In this document: positions 1 through 6,963 of the stretch, piece by piece
Position numbering within the stretch: the first letter of the stretch is position 1
How the letters are laid out: every line of letters starts with the position of its first letter
Assembly (NCBI GenBank): GCA_030018605.1
Contig: JASEHP010000020.1
Coordinates: 1-17,633, forward strand
Length of the DNA stretch: 17,633 nt
Direction of reading: 5' to 3'
Source: Thermodesulfovibrionales bacterium
GTDB lineage: Bacteria; Nitrospirota; Thermodesulfovibrionia; Thermodesulfovibrionales; UBA1546
Program-made: the position numbers and the translations under genes
Notes under the pieces: model-generated
Told to the model about the DNA's origin: nothing
The model's input: only the letters and a program-made list of their open reading frames with translations
The model's database searches: none

Positions 1-267
1 GTAGCTCATAACGGAATGCTCTACCAGGTACAAGACAAAATAAAAGCACAGAAGGTCATTGTAGAAGAAAGAATAAACGGGACGATGGTGATAACACATA
101 ATGACACATTCCTAAAGTTCAAGGAGATAACTGAAAGACCTGAGAGACAAAAGACGAAACCTCGCCTTAGCGGAAAGAAAAGACACTGCAAGCTTCCGGC
201 AGATCATCCATGGAGGAAGTTTGATATTAATCGATGGAAGACAGACAGTCGGCGATGGGCGGCATAA
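1..267 (+). CDS. Transposase C-terminus, ISNCY/IS481-like (5' truncated by window edge)
   Basis: The frame is open from base 1, before the first ATG at 16, and ends with TAA at 265-267, so this is the C-terminal 88 codons of a longer protein. The reading begins with an 'AHNGMLYQV' beta-strand segment, continues through 'VVEERINGTM'-like residues, and ends with the basic tail 'PADHPWRKF'. From family knowledge, this layout (an SH3-like strand segment, then 'FKEI.ERP', a Lys/Arg-rich linker and a terminal D-H-P-W-R) is typical of DDE integrase-like transposases annotated as ISNCY or IS481. The catalytic core lies outside the window. The terminal repeats of the element follow at 392-435, which supports the assignment. 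The exact IS family is uncertain. Confidence 0.7.
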   Translation, partial: VAHNGMLYQVQDKIKAQKVIVEERINGTMVITHNDTFLKFKEITERPERQKTKPRLSGKKRHCKLPADHPWRKFDINRWKTDSRRWAA

Positions 268-391
268 ACAGGGATACCGGGATATGGGTAGGCTTTTAAA
301 AATCGAAAACAGAGGCATCTACGAAAGACACTTTCATCAAAAGTATGCCTCAAAATCAAAAAATGGAGACGATAAGGTAAAATACAAAAGC

Positions 392-435
392 GGACATTTC
401 TATTTCGCTAAGAATAGGACATTTCTAAATCGCTA
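392..435. repeat. Tandem terminal repeats at the IS right end
   Basis: Two 19-bp direct repeats, 392-410 and 417-435, share GGACATTTCTA followed by TCGCTA and differ at two positions. They start 25 bp apart. They lie about 125 bp downstream of the transposase stop, as terminal transposase-binding repeats of ISNCY/IS481-like elements do. The element probably ends near 435-445. The left end is outside the window, so target duplication cannot be checked. I see no gene in 268-498. Confidence 0.55.
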
Positions 436-475
436 TAACATGGCATTAGAAGCCCGCTTGATTTCTGATATAAAT

Positions 476-481
476 TATAAT
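476..481 (+). promoter_or_regulatory. Candidate -10 box upstream of the permease genes
   Basis: A perfect TATAAT lies 17 bases before the ATG at 499, just inside the sequence flanking the IS end. No good -35 sits at the right spacing; the nearest, TTGATT at 458-463, is only 12 bp away. A transcript from here would have a leader of about 10 bases, and there is no clear Shine-Dalgarno. It may be chance in an AT-rich stretch. Confidence 0.2.
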
Positions 482-498
482 AGTATCATTCAACCGAC

Positions 499-1500
499 AT
501 GTTTGCTTATCTGATAAAACGGCTGCTTGAGATGATCCCCACGCTCTTTGGGATTACCTTAATCTCATTTTTAATCATCCACCTTGCACCCGGAAAACCC
601 ACTGACATTCTCACGGAATTAAACCCCAAGATAACGCCTGAGGCAAGGGAAAGGCTTGAAAAGATGTATAACCTTGATAAGCCGGTTATAGTCCAATACG
701 GCCTGTGGCTGAAAAGAATTGTAAAACTTAATTTCGGGGAATCCTTCTCAACGGACAGAAGGCCGGTTATGCAGAAGATATGGGACAAAAAACAGCCGTT
801 GCTTGACAGAAGGCTTTTCATCACCTTAATGATAAACCTGATAACGTTTGCAATCATCCTTGCAATCTCAATACCCATCGGAGTCTCATCAGCTACGCAT
901 CAGAATTCTCTCTACGACAAGATGATGACGACGACTGTTTTTATCGGATTTGCAATGCCTTCGTTCTGGTTTGCGCTTCTTCTAATGATGTTCTTCGGGG
1001 TATATCTCGGCTGGCTTCCAATTTCAGGTTTGAAATCCCTGAATTACGATGCATTGCCTCTGCTCGGCAAGATATGGGATAGGATAAGCCATCTCATACT
1101 CCCTGTTTTTATTTCCGCATTCGGAGGCCTTGCAGGAGATTCAAGGTTTATGCGGAGCAGCATGCTTGAGGTTGTAAGGCAGGATTATGTGACAGTTGCG
1201 CGGGCAAAAGGCTTGCCCGAGAAAAAGGTTATATACAAACACGCTCTAAGGAATGCCCTGCTTCCGCTTATTACTTTAATTGGTTTATCCGTGCCCGGGA
1301 TGATAGGCGGCAGCGTAATTTTAGAGAGTGTTTTCGGCATTCCCGGCATGGGGCAGTTGTTTTTCATGAGCGTCATGACAAGGGATTATCCGATGGTGAT
1401 GTGCATACTCACAATCGGCGGTATGCTTACACTGGTGGGGAATCTCCTTGCAGATATCGGTTATATGCTTGCGGATCCGAGGATACGGGCGAGGCAATGA
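499..1500 (+). CDS. ABC transporter permease, DppB/OppB type
   Basis: A 333-residue inner-membrane permease of the dipeptide/oligopeptide/nickel importer family, close to the usual length. The N-terminus has the family signature: a first transmembrane helix after 'YLIKRLLEMIPTLFG', then 'HLAPGKP' in the periplasmic segment. About six membrane segments can be read. The cytoplasmic EAA loop, which docks on the ATPase, is near residues 228-253 ('DYVTVARAKGL...ALRNALLP'). The C-terminus ends in the typical 'DPRIRAR'. The stop TGA overlaps the start of the next permease in an ATGA, so the two are translationally coupled. The binding protein and ATPases that complete such an importer are not in the window, and an IS end lies about 60 bases upstream. 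The substrate cannot be inferred from the permease alone. Confidence 0.92.
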   Translation: MFAYLIKRLLEMIPTLFGITLISFLIIHLAPGKPTDILTELNPKITPEARERLEKMYNLDKPVIVQYGLWLKRIVKLNFGESFSTDRRPVMQKIWDKKQPLLDRRLFITLMINLITFAIILAISIPIGVSSATHQNSLYDKMMTTTVFIGFAMPSFWFALLLMMFFGVYLGWLPISGLKSLNYDALPLLGKIWDRISHLILPVFISAFGGLAGDSRFMRSSMLEVVRQDYVTVARAKGLPEKKVIYKHALRNALLPLITLIGLSVPGMIGGSVILESVFGIPGMGQLFFMSVMTRDYPMVMCILTIGGMLTLVGNLLADIGYMLADPRIRARQ

Positions 1501-2354
1501 AAGCGCATTCTTTAAAAAATGTTTTCTGGAGAAGGTTCAAAAAAAACAGGCTTACATTAGCCGGAGGGATTGTTGTGCTGCTGATGTTCCTTGTAGCCCT
1601 TCTTGCGCCCTTTATATCTCCGTATAAACCTGATGACATTGACAGAAAACATATACTTGAAGCTCCAAGCCCTAAACATCCTTTAGGCACAGACGACCTT
1701 GGCAGGGATGTATTAAGCAGGGTCATCTGGGGGGCGCGCATATCATTATCAGTTGGTTTTGTGGCCGTAGGGATAGCTGTTGTTATCGGCATAATGCTCG
1801 GCGCTGTTTCAGGATATTACGGCGGGTGGATGGACAGTATAATAATGCGCTTCATTGATATTATGCTTTCTATCCCCACTTTCTTTTTAATACTCGCAGT
1901 CATAGCATTTATTGAGCCAAGCATCTGGAATATTATGATTGTCATAGGACTCACTTCATGGATGGGTGTGGCGCGGCTTGTAAGGGCAGAAGTGCTTTCA
2001 TTAAAAGAAAGGGAATATGTCCTTGCAGCTAAGGCATTAGGCGCTGCCGATGTAAATATCATCTTCAGACATATAATGATAAACAGCATGGCTCCTGTGT
2101 TTGTCTCTGCTGTGCTTGGAATAGCAGGCGCTGTGCTTATTGAATCTGCGCTGAGTTTTCTCGGCATAGGCGTTCAGCCTCCAACTCCAAGCTGGGGGAA
2201 TATCCTTAATCTGGGGAAAGATAATATAGAAATCGCATGGTGGCTCTCTGTTTTTCCGGGGCTTGCCATCCTGATTACAGTTCTTAGCTACAACCTCATG
2301 GGTGAAGGCATGAGAGATGCACTTGACCCCAGACTATGGGATGTGGAAATATAG
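1497..2354 (+). CDS. ABC transporter permease, DppC/OppC type
   Basis: A 285-residue partner permease of the preceding gene. The ATG at 1497 is chosen over upstream in-frame codons because it overlaps the dppB-like stop (ATGA) and the protein then starts with the expected 'WRRFKKNRL' ahead of helix 1. 'HPLGTDDLGRDVLSR', characteristic of OppC/DppC, lies near residues 60-75. The EAA loop ('EYVLAAKALG...') is near residues 172-199. 'ALSFLGIGVQPPTPSWG' and the C-terminal 'GEGMRDALDPRL' are family signatures. It would form a heterodimeric channel with the DppB-like protein. It ends four bases before leuD, so read-through into the leucine genes is likely. Confidence 0.92.
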   Translation: MKAHSLKNVFWRRFKKNRLTLAGGIVVLLMFLVALLAPFISPYKPDDIDRKHILEAPSPKHPLGTDDLGRDVLSRVIWGARISLSVGFVAVGIAVVIGIMLGAVSGYYGGWMDSIIMRFIDIMLSIPTFFLILAVIAFIEPSIWNIMIVIGLTSWMGVARLVRAEVLSLKEREYVLAAKALGAADVNIIFRHIMINSMAPVFVSAVLGIAGAVLIESALSFLGIGVQPPTPSWGNILNLGKDNIEIAWWLSVFPGLAILITVLSYNLMGEGMRDALDPRLWDVEI

Positions 2355-2358
2355 ACGC

Positions 2359-2859
2359 ATGATAATCAAGGGAAGAAACTGGAAATTCGGAAATGACGTT
2401 GACACTGACGCAATTATACCGGCGCGGTATCTTAACACATCAGACCCAAAAGAGCTTGCAAAGCATATAATGGAGGATGCTGACAAGGATTTTCCGAACA
2501 AGGCAAAGGCAGGAGATGTTATTGTCGCAGGTAAGAATTTCGGCTGCGGCTCATCAAGAGAACACGCTCCGATTGCGATAAAGGCGGCAGGCATTCAGGC
2601 AGTCATCGCAAAGAGCTTCGCAAGGATATTCTACAGAAACTCATTCAACATAGGTCTTCCGATATTTGAATCCGAGGAAGCGCCAGAAAAGATAAAAGAA
2701 GGCGATGAGATAGAGATAGACGCTGACAAGGGAATCATAAAAAATATTTCAAAAGGCGAATCATATAAGGCAAACCCCATTCCTCCCTTCATGCAGGAAC
2801 TGATTTCTGCATGCGGGCTTGTGGAGTGGACGAAGAAGAAACTAAAAATTGAAGGATAA
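2359..2859 (+). CDS. leuD: 3-isopropylmalate dehydratase small subunit
   Basis: A 166-residue small (swivel) subunit of isopropylmalate isomerase, which with LeuC interconverts 2- and 3-isopropylmalate in leucine synthesis. The ATG at 2359 gives the family N-terminus 'IIKGRNWKFG', followed by 'DVDTDAIIPARYLNT' at residues 13-27. YLNT lies in the substrate-loop position and is common in this short bacterial/archaeal LeuD type. The signature 'GCGSSREHAP' is at 62-71, followed by 'AVIAKSFARIFYRN'. An upstream in-frame ATG at 2341 would overlap the permease gene and add unlikely residues. The gene sits directly after the permeases and directly before leuB. LeuC is not in the window. Homoaconitase small subunits are close relatives, but the leuB neighbour favours leucine synthesis. 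Confidence 0.9.
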   Translation: MIIKGRNWKFGNDVDTDAIIPARYLNTSDPKELAKHIMEDADKDFPNKAKAGDVIVAGKNFGCGSSREHAPIAIKAAGIQAVIAKSFARIFYRNSFNIGLPIFESEEAPEKIKEGDEIEIDADKGIIKNISKGESYKANPIPPFMQELISACGLVEWTKKKLKIEG

Positions 2860-2865
2860 TTGATT

Positions 2866-3942
2866 ATGAAATCTTACAACATTGCAGTTATACCCGGCGA
2901 CGGGACAGGGCCCGAGGTTATAGCGGAAGGGATTAAAGTCCTTAATGCGGCAGAAGAAAAATTCGGGTTCAAGCTTAATCTCACATATTATGATTTCGGC
3001 GGAGACGGGTATTTAAAGACAGGAGAGGTTCTGCCTGAAAATGCTGTGTCCGAACTCAAAAAGTATAATGCTATTTATCTCGGCGCAATCGGGCATCCTG
3101 ATGTAAAGCCGGGCATACTTGAAAAGGGCATACTTTTAAAACTGCGCTTTGAACTTGATCAGTATATCAATTTAAGGCCTGTGAAGCTTTATCCCGGCGT
3201 GGATTGTCCCTTGAAGGATAAGAAACCCGAAGACATAGATTTTGTTGTTGTCAGGGAAAACACAGAGGGATTGTATGCAGGTGCAGGAGGCGTTTTGAAA
3301 AAAGGCACTCTTGACGAGGTGGCTGTGCAGGAATCTATAAACACAAGAAAAGGCGTTGAGAGGTGCATAAGATACGCGTTTGAGTACTGCAAAAAAAGAA
3401 ATAAGATGAAAAAGCTCACGCTTTGCGGAAAGACAAATGTGCTTACATTCGCTTTTGACCTCTGGGAGCGGACTTTCTATGAAGTCGCGAAGGAATATCC
3501 GGACATAAAGGCTGATTATGCTCATGTAGACGCAATAACCATGTGGTTTGTGAAAAATCCTGAGTGGTTTGACGTGATTGTCACCGACAATATGTTCGGA
3601 GACATCATCACTGACCTCGGCGCGATGATACAGGGCGGGATGGGCATTGCCGCGGGAGGGAATATAAATCCGAGGGGCGTTTCAATGTTTGAGCCGATTG
3701 GAGGCTCCGCGCCAAAATATAAGGGGCAGAATGTTATCAATCCGCTGGCTGCGATATGCGCGGCAGGAATGATGCTTGAGCATCTCGGAGAGGAAAAGGC
3801 AGGCAGGACAATAGAAAATGCTGTAATGAAAATAACAGGGAAACATCTCAAAAGCCTTGCTGCCGGGCAGATGGGCCACTCAACAACCGAGGTAGGAGAT
3901 ATGGCAGCTAAATATGTAAAGGAGTCGTCAGTTAAGAGGTAA
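2866..3942 (+). CDS. leuB: 3-isopropylmalate dehydrogenase (beta-decarboxylating dehydrogenase family)
   Basis: A 358-residue NAD-dependent oxidative decarboxylase that would convert 3-isopropylmalate to 2-oxoisocaproate. The ATG at 2866 is preferred because AAGGA at 2852-2856 is 9 bases upstream. An in-frame TTG at 2860 immediately follows the leuD stop and is too close to that site. Visible signatures are 'IPGDGTGPEV' at the N-terminus, the substrate-binding 'LRFELDQYINLRP', 'RENTEGLY', 'TNVLT', the metal-binding Asp region 'DNMFGDIITDLG', and 'EPIGGSAPKYKG' in the NAD-binding part. In that last motif the histidine of classical LeuB is Gly, as in a clade of bacterial enzymes usually annotated as LeuB. 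A tartrate/malate-type dehydrogenase is the main alternative, but adjacency to leuD supports LeuB. Confidence 0.87.
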   Translation: MKSYNIAVIPGDGTGPEVIAEGIKVLNAAEEKFGFKLNLTYYDFGGDGYLKTGEVLPENAVSELKKYNAIYLGAIGHPDVKPGILEKGILLKLRFELDQYINLRPVKLYPGVDCPLKDKKPEDIDFVVVRENTEGLYAGAGGVLKKGTLDEVAVQESINTRKGVERCIRYAFEYCKKRNKMKKLTLCGKTNVLTFAFDLWERTFYEVAKEYPDIKADYAHVDAITMWFVKNPEWFDVIVTDNMFGDIITDLGAMIQGGMGIAAGGNINPRGVSMFEPIGGSAPKYKGQNVINPLAAICAAGMMLEHLGEEKAGRTIENAVMKITGKHLKSLAAGQMGHSTTEVGDMAAKYVKESSVKR

Positions 3943-3969
3943 GAGTTATCATATGAAACTCTTAATTTT
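3940..3969 (+). terminator. Possible weak intrinsic terminator after leuB
   Basis: An exact 8-bp inverted repeat, TAAGAGTT (3940-3947) and AACTCTTA (3957-3964), encloses a 9-nt loop and is followed by ATTTT. Its first bases are the leuB stop codon. The stem is AT-rich and the U tract is short, so termination would be weak. It may only separate leuB from cdd partially. Confidence 0.3.
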
Positions 3970-3984
3970 AAACTTTGTGTTATT

Positions 3985-4374
3985 ATGCTCCCTTCAGAAA
4001 TTGAGAGATTAGTAAGGGAAGCAAAAGCAGCAAGAAAAAAGGCTTTTGCGCCTTACTCCGCTTTTACAGTCGGCGCTGCCTTGCTGACCGACAAAGGCAA
4101 AATCTACCATGGCTGCAACATTGAAAACCCCTCCTTGATGTTAAGCTTTTGCGCTGAAAGGGCTGCGCTTATCAATGCCCTTGTGGAAGGCGGAAAAAAG
4201 TTTAAGGCGCTTGCAATTGTATCAGGCCGCAAGGATTATTGTTTTCCATGCGGCACATGCAGGCAGATGCTTGCCGAATTCGCGCCTGACGTTGAAATAT
4301 ATCTTGCATCTGAAAAGGGCATAAAAAAATTCTCAATCTCCGAACTCCTTCCGTATCAGTTTAAGAAGACATAA
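3985..4374 (+). CDS. cdd: Cytidine deaminase
   Basis: A 129-residue homotetrameric-type cytidine deaminase, the usual length for the bacterial short form. It hydrolyses cytidine and deoxycytidine to uridine and deoxyuridine in pyrimidine salvage. The N-terminal 'APYSAFTVGAAL' is the conserved substrate-binding segment. The zinc site is complete: 'CAERAAL' supplies one Cys and the catalytic Glu, and 'PCGTCRQML' supplies the other two Cys. 'GCNIEN' binds the ribose. The ATG at 3985 has no strong Shine-Dalgarno, only AT-rich sequence before it. It is separated from leuB by a small hairpin and from the ATPase operon by 113 bases, and its link to either neighbour is only positional. Confidence 0.95.
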   Translation: MLPSEIERLVREAKAARKKAFAPYSAFTVGAALLTDKGKIYHGCNIENPSLMLSFCAERAALINALVEGGKKFKALAIVSGRKDYCFPCGTCRQMLAEFAPDVEIYLASEKGIKKFSISELLPYQFKKT

Positions 4375-4449
4375 AAGAATAAATTAAAGCAGTTCAAATC
4401 TGCCCTAACCATTCTTGCCTCTGGCGGGCGCTATTTTGCTTGTTAATCC

Positions 4450-4481
4450 TTGATGCTGGAATAGTATTTTTTTGATAGAAT
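4450..4481 (+). promoter_or_regulatory. Candidate promoter of the V/A-ATPase operon
   Basis: In the 113-base gap before the first ATPase gene, TTGATG (4450-4455) and TAGAAT (4476-4481) resemble -35 and -10 boxes, but the 20-bp spacing is long. Reading GATAGA (4474-4479) as the -10 gives 18 bp. Either choice puts the start site almost at the ATG at 4488, implying a very short or leaderless transcript. No good ribosome site precedes that ATG, which fits. Evidence is modest. Confidence 0.25.
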
Positions 4482-4487
4482 GTAGGT

Positions 4488-4799
4488 ATGGAAAAGGATA
4501 TTCTCGCTGAGGTCATCAAAGCAGAGAAAGAAATTCAGAAGAGAATAGATATTGCCAGGCATGAGGCGCGGGAAGAGATCGAAATTGTCAAAAAAGAGCT
4601 TGAAGAAGAAATTAGAGAAGAAAGAAATAGATTGAAAGGTCTGACAGAGAAAGAGATTGAAAAGGCAAGGCTGGATGCAGAAAGAAGGGCAGATGAAATT
4701 ATAAATGAAGCAGATTTGCAGGCTAAAAGATTAAAAGAGATGAGCGATGAAGCCCTGAGAGAAATCATTTTGAAGCATTTAGACGGGATACTTCCATGA
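4488..4799 (+). CDS. atpH: V/A-type ATPase subunit H (peripheral stalk)
   Basis: A 103-residue, highly charged protein, helical over almost its whole length, with heptad-like Glu/Lys/Arg/Leu spacing and no membrane segment. It is the size of the peripheral stalk H (also called G) subunit, which forms a heterodimeric coiled coil with subunit E linking the membrane subunit I to the catalytic head. Sequence identity alone would be weak because of low complexity. The position as first gene of an H-I-K-E-C-F-A-B-D operon decides the call. Its stop overlaps the start of subunit I in an ATGA. The ATG at 4488 lacks a clear Shine-Dalgarno. Confidence 0.82.
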   Translation: MEKDILAEVIKAEKEIQKRIDIARHEAREEIEIVKKELEEEIREERNRLKGLTEKEIEKARLDAERRADEIINEADLQAKRLKEMSDEALREIILKHLDGILP

Positions 4800-6676
4800 T
4801 AGTCAGGATGTCAAAGGTGGAGATTGCCGGGCCTAATGACTTTCTGCAGGATGCTGTTTCGCTGATACGCGAAACCGAGATGCTCCAGATAGAGCCAAGC
4901 GCAATCGGCTTTATTGAAAAAGGCGAAGAAGAATACGTCAGAACTTTTCTTCCTGATAAGGATTCACTCTCAGAGAGGCTTTTTCTTGAGAGGCTCAAAT
5001 CCAAAATAGAGGAGTTTTTTTCGTATCTTCCGGTTATTCCCGCAAGAAAGAGCTATATTGAGCCGCGGGCTATTATTGAAACAGTGGCAGAAACGATTAA
5101 AAGACACACCTCTGCATGCAGAGATATGCATCAGAGGAAAGAATTGCTAAAGAAAGAGCTGGCCGGGATAAGCAATTATGCCTCCTTTCTTGATGCAGTT
5201 GAACACTTACTCGAAGATATAGAGCAGACTCCGAACCTGGAGATTATAGGTCTAACAATAAAAGAACCAGTGATGCTCGATCATCTCAAGGAACTCATTC
5301 GCAGATTGACAGATGACGAGAGCAGGGTCGTTACTGCCAATGCATCAAATGGAACTCTTGCCGGATTAATTATAACTCTCAAGGACAAGTCGGAGAATGT
5401 TAAGAGGCTTCTAAAAGATGAAAATGTCCCTGAGTTAGACTTGCCCATCTCAATAGAGGGTCTCTCTTTTACGGAAAAGCTCGGCGTTTTGAAAAGAAAG
5501 ATAACCGAGATATCAGCCGGGATAGAGGCAATTGACAGAGACTTAGAAACAGTTGCAAAAAGGTGGCTGCCGATATACAGGAGAGCGCTTGAGTGGATAA
5601 ATGAAAGATTATCCCTGCTAAGAACCCTGAGTTCTACCTTTGAGACAAGGTTTTGTTTTTTCATATATGGCTGGATGCCTGCAGAAGACACTGAAAAGCT
5701 CAAGAAAAAATTAAATGAAAGATTCGAGGGCAAGGTAGCGCTTGAAGAGAAAGGGACTGTTGAGGAGGACATAGAGAGGGTTCCGGTTATTCTCAGGAAT
5801 CCGCCGTATTTCCAGCCCTTTGAGCTTTTTATGAGACTCTTTCCTTTCCCGAGATATTCATCCGTTGACCCGACGCCTTTTATGGCCATATTCTTTCCTG
5901 TATTCTTCGGCATGATACTCGGCGATGCAGGCTATGGGCTCATGCTTTTAATCATCTCGCTTATAACGGCAAAAAGGTTTAAGCTGAAGAAGACTGTAAG
6001 AGACGCATCAAAGATACTGCTCATATCATCAATATATGCTGTCTTCTTCGGGGTTTTATATGGAGAATTTTTCGGTGAGCTTCCCCGCTTGATCGGCATT
6101 GAACCGATCTGCATTGAAAGAAGGACAGCAATAATGCCCGTGCTTTATTTTGCGTTAACAGTCGGCATTGTCCATATAATGATAGGACTTTTTCTCGGAG
6201 CGCTTACAGCCTTCAGGAAAAGGGCAAAAAAAGAGGTTTTGTATAGACTGATAAATATAGTCATAATCTTATGCATAATAACCCTTGTAATAGCCATTTA
6301 TGGAGATGCTTCGAGGCTGTTTACGGTGCCGGTTGTTATAGCGATAGTTATTTTAACGCCTCTGCTGTTTTTCACAGGAGGGCTTCTTGCCCCGTTGGAA
6401 CTTTTAAAGACTATGGGCAACATATTTTCATATGCGAGGATTATGGCTATTGGCCTTGCATCTGTTCTGCTTGCCTTTGTAGCCAATACGATTGCAGGCA
6501 TGACAGGCAATATAGCGCTCGGCATCGTTGTCGCAGGCTTGCTGCATCTTTTGAATATTATTCTCGGCATCTTTTCTCCGGCTGTTCATGCGCTGAGGCT
6601 TCATTACGTTGAATTCTTCAGCAAATTTCTCGAGATTGGCGGGAGGAAATTTGAGCCGTTGAAAAAAAACGGGTAA
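4796..6676 (+). CDS. atpI: V/A-type ATPase subunit I (membrane stator, a subunit)
   Basis: A 626-residue subunit carrying the ion half-channels and anchoring the peripheral stalks. The start 'MIVRMSKVEIAGPNDFL' is typical of the family, and the ATG overlaps the H stop. Residues 1 to about 345 are the soluble stalk-contact domain with long helices. From about residue 361 ('FMAIFFPVFFGMILGDAGYGLML') to the end lie seven to eight membrane helices. The proton/sodium-path arginine is R601 in 'ALRLHYVEFFSKF', just before the conserved C-terminal 'GGRKFEPL'. Length and motif order are normal, with no lesion. A 70-base hairpin-forming gap separates it from the c-ring gene. Confidence 0.95.
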   Translation: MIVRMSKVEIAGPNDFLQDAVSLIRETEMLQIEPSAIGFIEKGEEEYVRTFLPDKDSLSERLFLERLKSKIEEFFSYLPVIPARKSYIEPRAIIETVAETIKRHTSACRDMHQRKELLKKELAGISNYASFLDAVEHLLEDIEQTPNLEIIGLTIKEPVMLDHLKELIRRLTDDESRVVTANASNGTLAGLIITLKDKSENVKRLLKDENVPELDLPISIEGLSFTEKLGVLKRKITEISAGIEAIDRDLETVAKRWLPIYRRALEWINERLSLLRTLSSTFETRFCFFIYGWMPAEDTEKLKKKLNERFEGKVALEEKGTVEEDIERVPVILRNPPYFQPFELFMRLFPFPRYSSVDPTPFMAIFFPVFFGMILGDAGYGLMLLIISLITAKRFKLKKTVRDASKILLISSIYAVFFGVLYGEFFGELPRLIGIEPICIERRTAIMPVLYFALTVGIVHIMIGLFLGALTAFRKRAKKEVLYRLINIVIILCIITLVIAIYGDASRLFTVPVVIAIVILTPLLFFTGGLLAPLELLKTMGNIFSYARIMAIGLASVLLAFVANTIAGMTGNIALGIVVAGLLHLLNIILGIFSPAVHALRLHYVEFFSKFLEIGGRKFEPLKKNG

Positions 6677-6726
6677 AGATGCAAATTTCAAGTTTTCACT
6701 TGCAGCTTGCATCTTGGGACTTGAAA
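6676..6726 (+). repeat. Nested and alternative hairpins between subunits I and K
   Basis: AAGATGCAA (6676-6684) pairs exactly with TTGCATCTT (6707-6715). Inside that loop, CAAGT (6689-6693) pairs with ACTTG (6698-6702) across a TTTC tetraloop. Alternatively TTTCAAGT (6686-6693) can pair with ACTTGAAA (6719-6726), crossing the outer stem. The structure begins at the last base of the subunit I stop codon and ends 9 bases before the subunit K Shine-Dalgarno core. A role in mRNA processing or stability, or in boosting K translation, is inference. Confidence 0.6.
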
Positions 6727-6734
6727 CTTTAACA

Positions 6735-6742
6735 AAGGAGGA
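6735..6742 (+). promoter_or_regulatory. Strong Shine-Dalgarno for the c-ring gene
   Basis: AAGGAGGA lies 4 bases before the ATG at 6747 (AGGAGG core 5 bases away), the best ribosome site in the operon. It decides the start of subunit K over an in-frame TTG at 6714. It fits the need for many c subunits per complex. Confidence 0.7.
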
Positions 6743-6746
6743 CCAT

Positions 6747-6962
6747 ATGGAAAAGGCATTGATAGCATTAAGCGCAGCTCTCGCAATAGGGCTTACTGCC
6801 CTTGCAACTGCATGGGCGCAGTCAAGGATAGGCGCTGCTGGCGCAGGGACATTAGCGGAGAAACCCGAGATGAGCGGAACTATTATTATTCTTCTCGCAA
6901 TTCCCGAGACAATGACAATACTCGGGTTTGTGGTTGCCGCCATGATACTTACGATGAAATAA
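6747..6962 (+). CDS. atpK: V/A-type ATPase subunit K (c-ring proteolipid)
   Basis: A 71-residue single-hairpin proteolipid with two membrane helices (about 4-32 and 44-69) joined by the polar loop 'AEKPE'. The ion-carrying carboxylate is E54 in 'AIPETMTIL'. Helix 1 carries Q25 in 'TAWAQSRIG', 29 residues before the Glu; that is the same spacing as the Na+ ligands Q110 and E139 of the Enterococcus hirae K ring. It is a short, single-hairpin form rather than the doubled 150-residue form. The ATG at 6747 follows a strong Shine-Dalgarno. It lies between subunits I and E, one base before the E start codon. Whether the ion is H+ or Na+ cannot be settled from sequence. Confidence 0.93.
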   Translation: MEKALIALSAALAIGLTALATAWAQSRIGAAGAGTLAEKPEMSGTIIILLAIPETMTILGFVVAAMILTMK

Positions 6963-6963
6963 C

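Noticed and set aside
221..514. 97-codon open frame between the transposase and the first permease
   Set aside because: It crosses the transposase end, the IS terminal repeats and the permease start, has no ribosome site, and its translation looks like no protein family.
2860..2865. TTG at 2860 as the leuB start
   Set aside because: It is too close to the AAGGA site. The ATG two codons later has proper spacing and gives the usual N-terminus.
3940..3984. Riboswitch or attenuator before cdd
   Set aside because: Only a simple 8-bp AT-rich hairpin is present, with no room for an aptamer.
5281..5913. 210-codon open frame on the - strand inside subunit I
   Set aside because: It is a serine-rich antisense shadow of a well-supported gene, typical of opposite-strand frames in this base composition.
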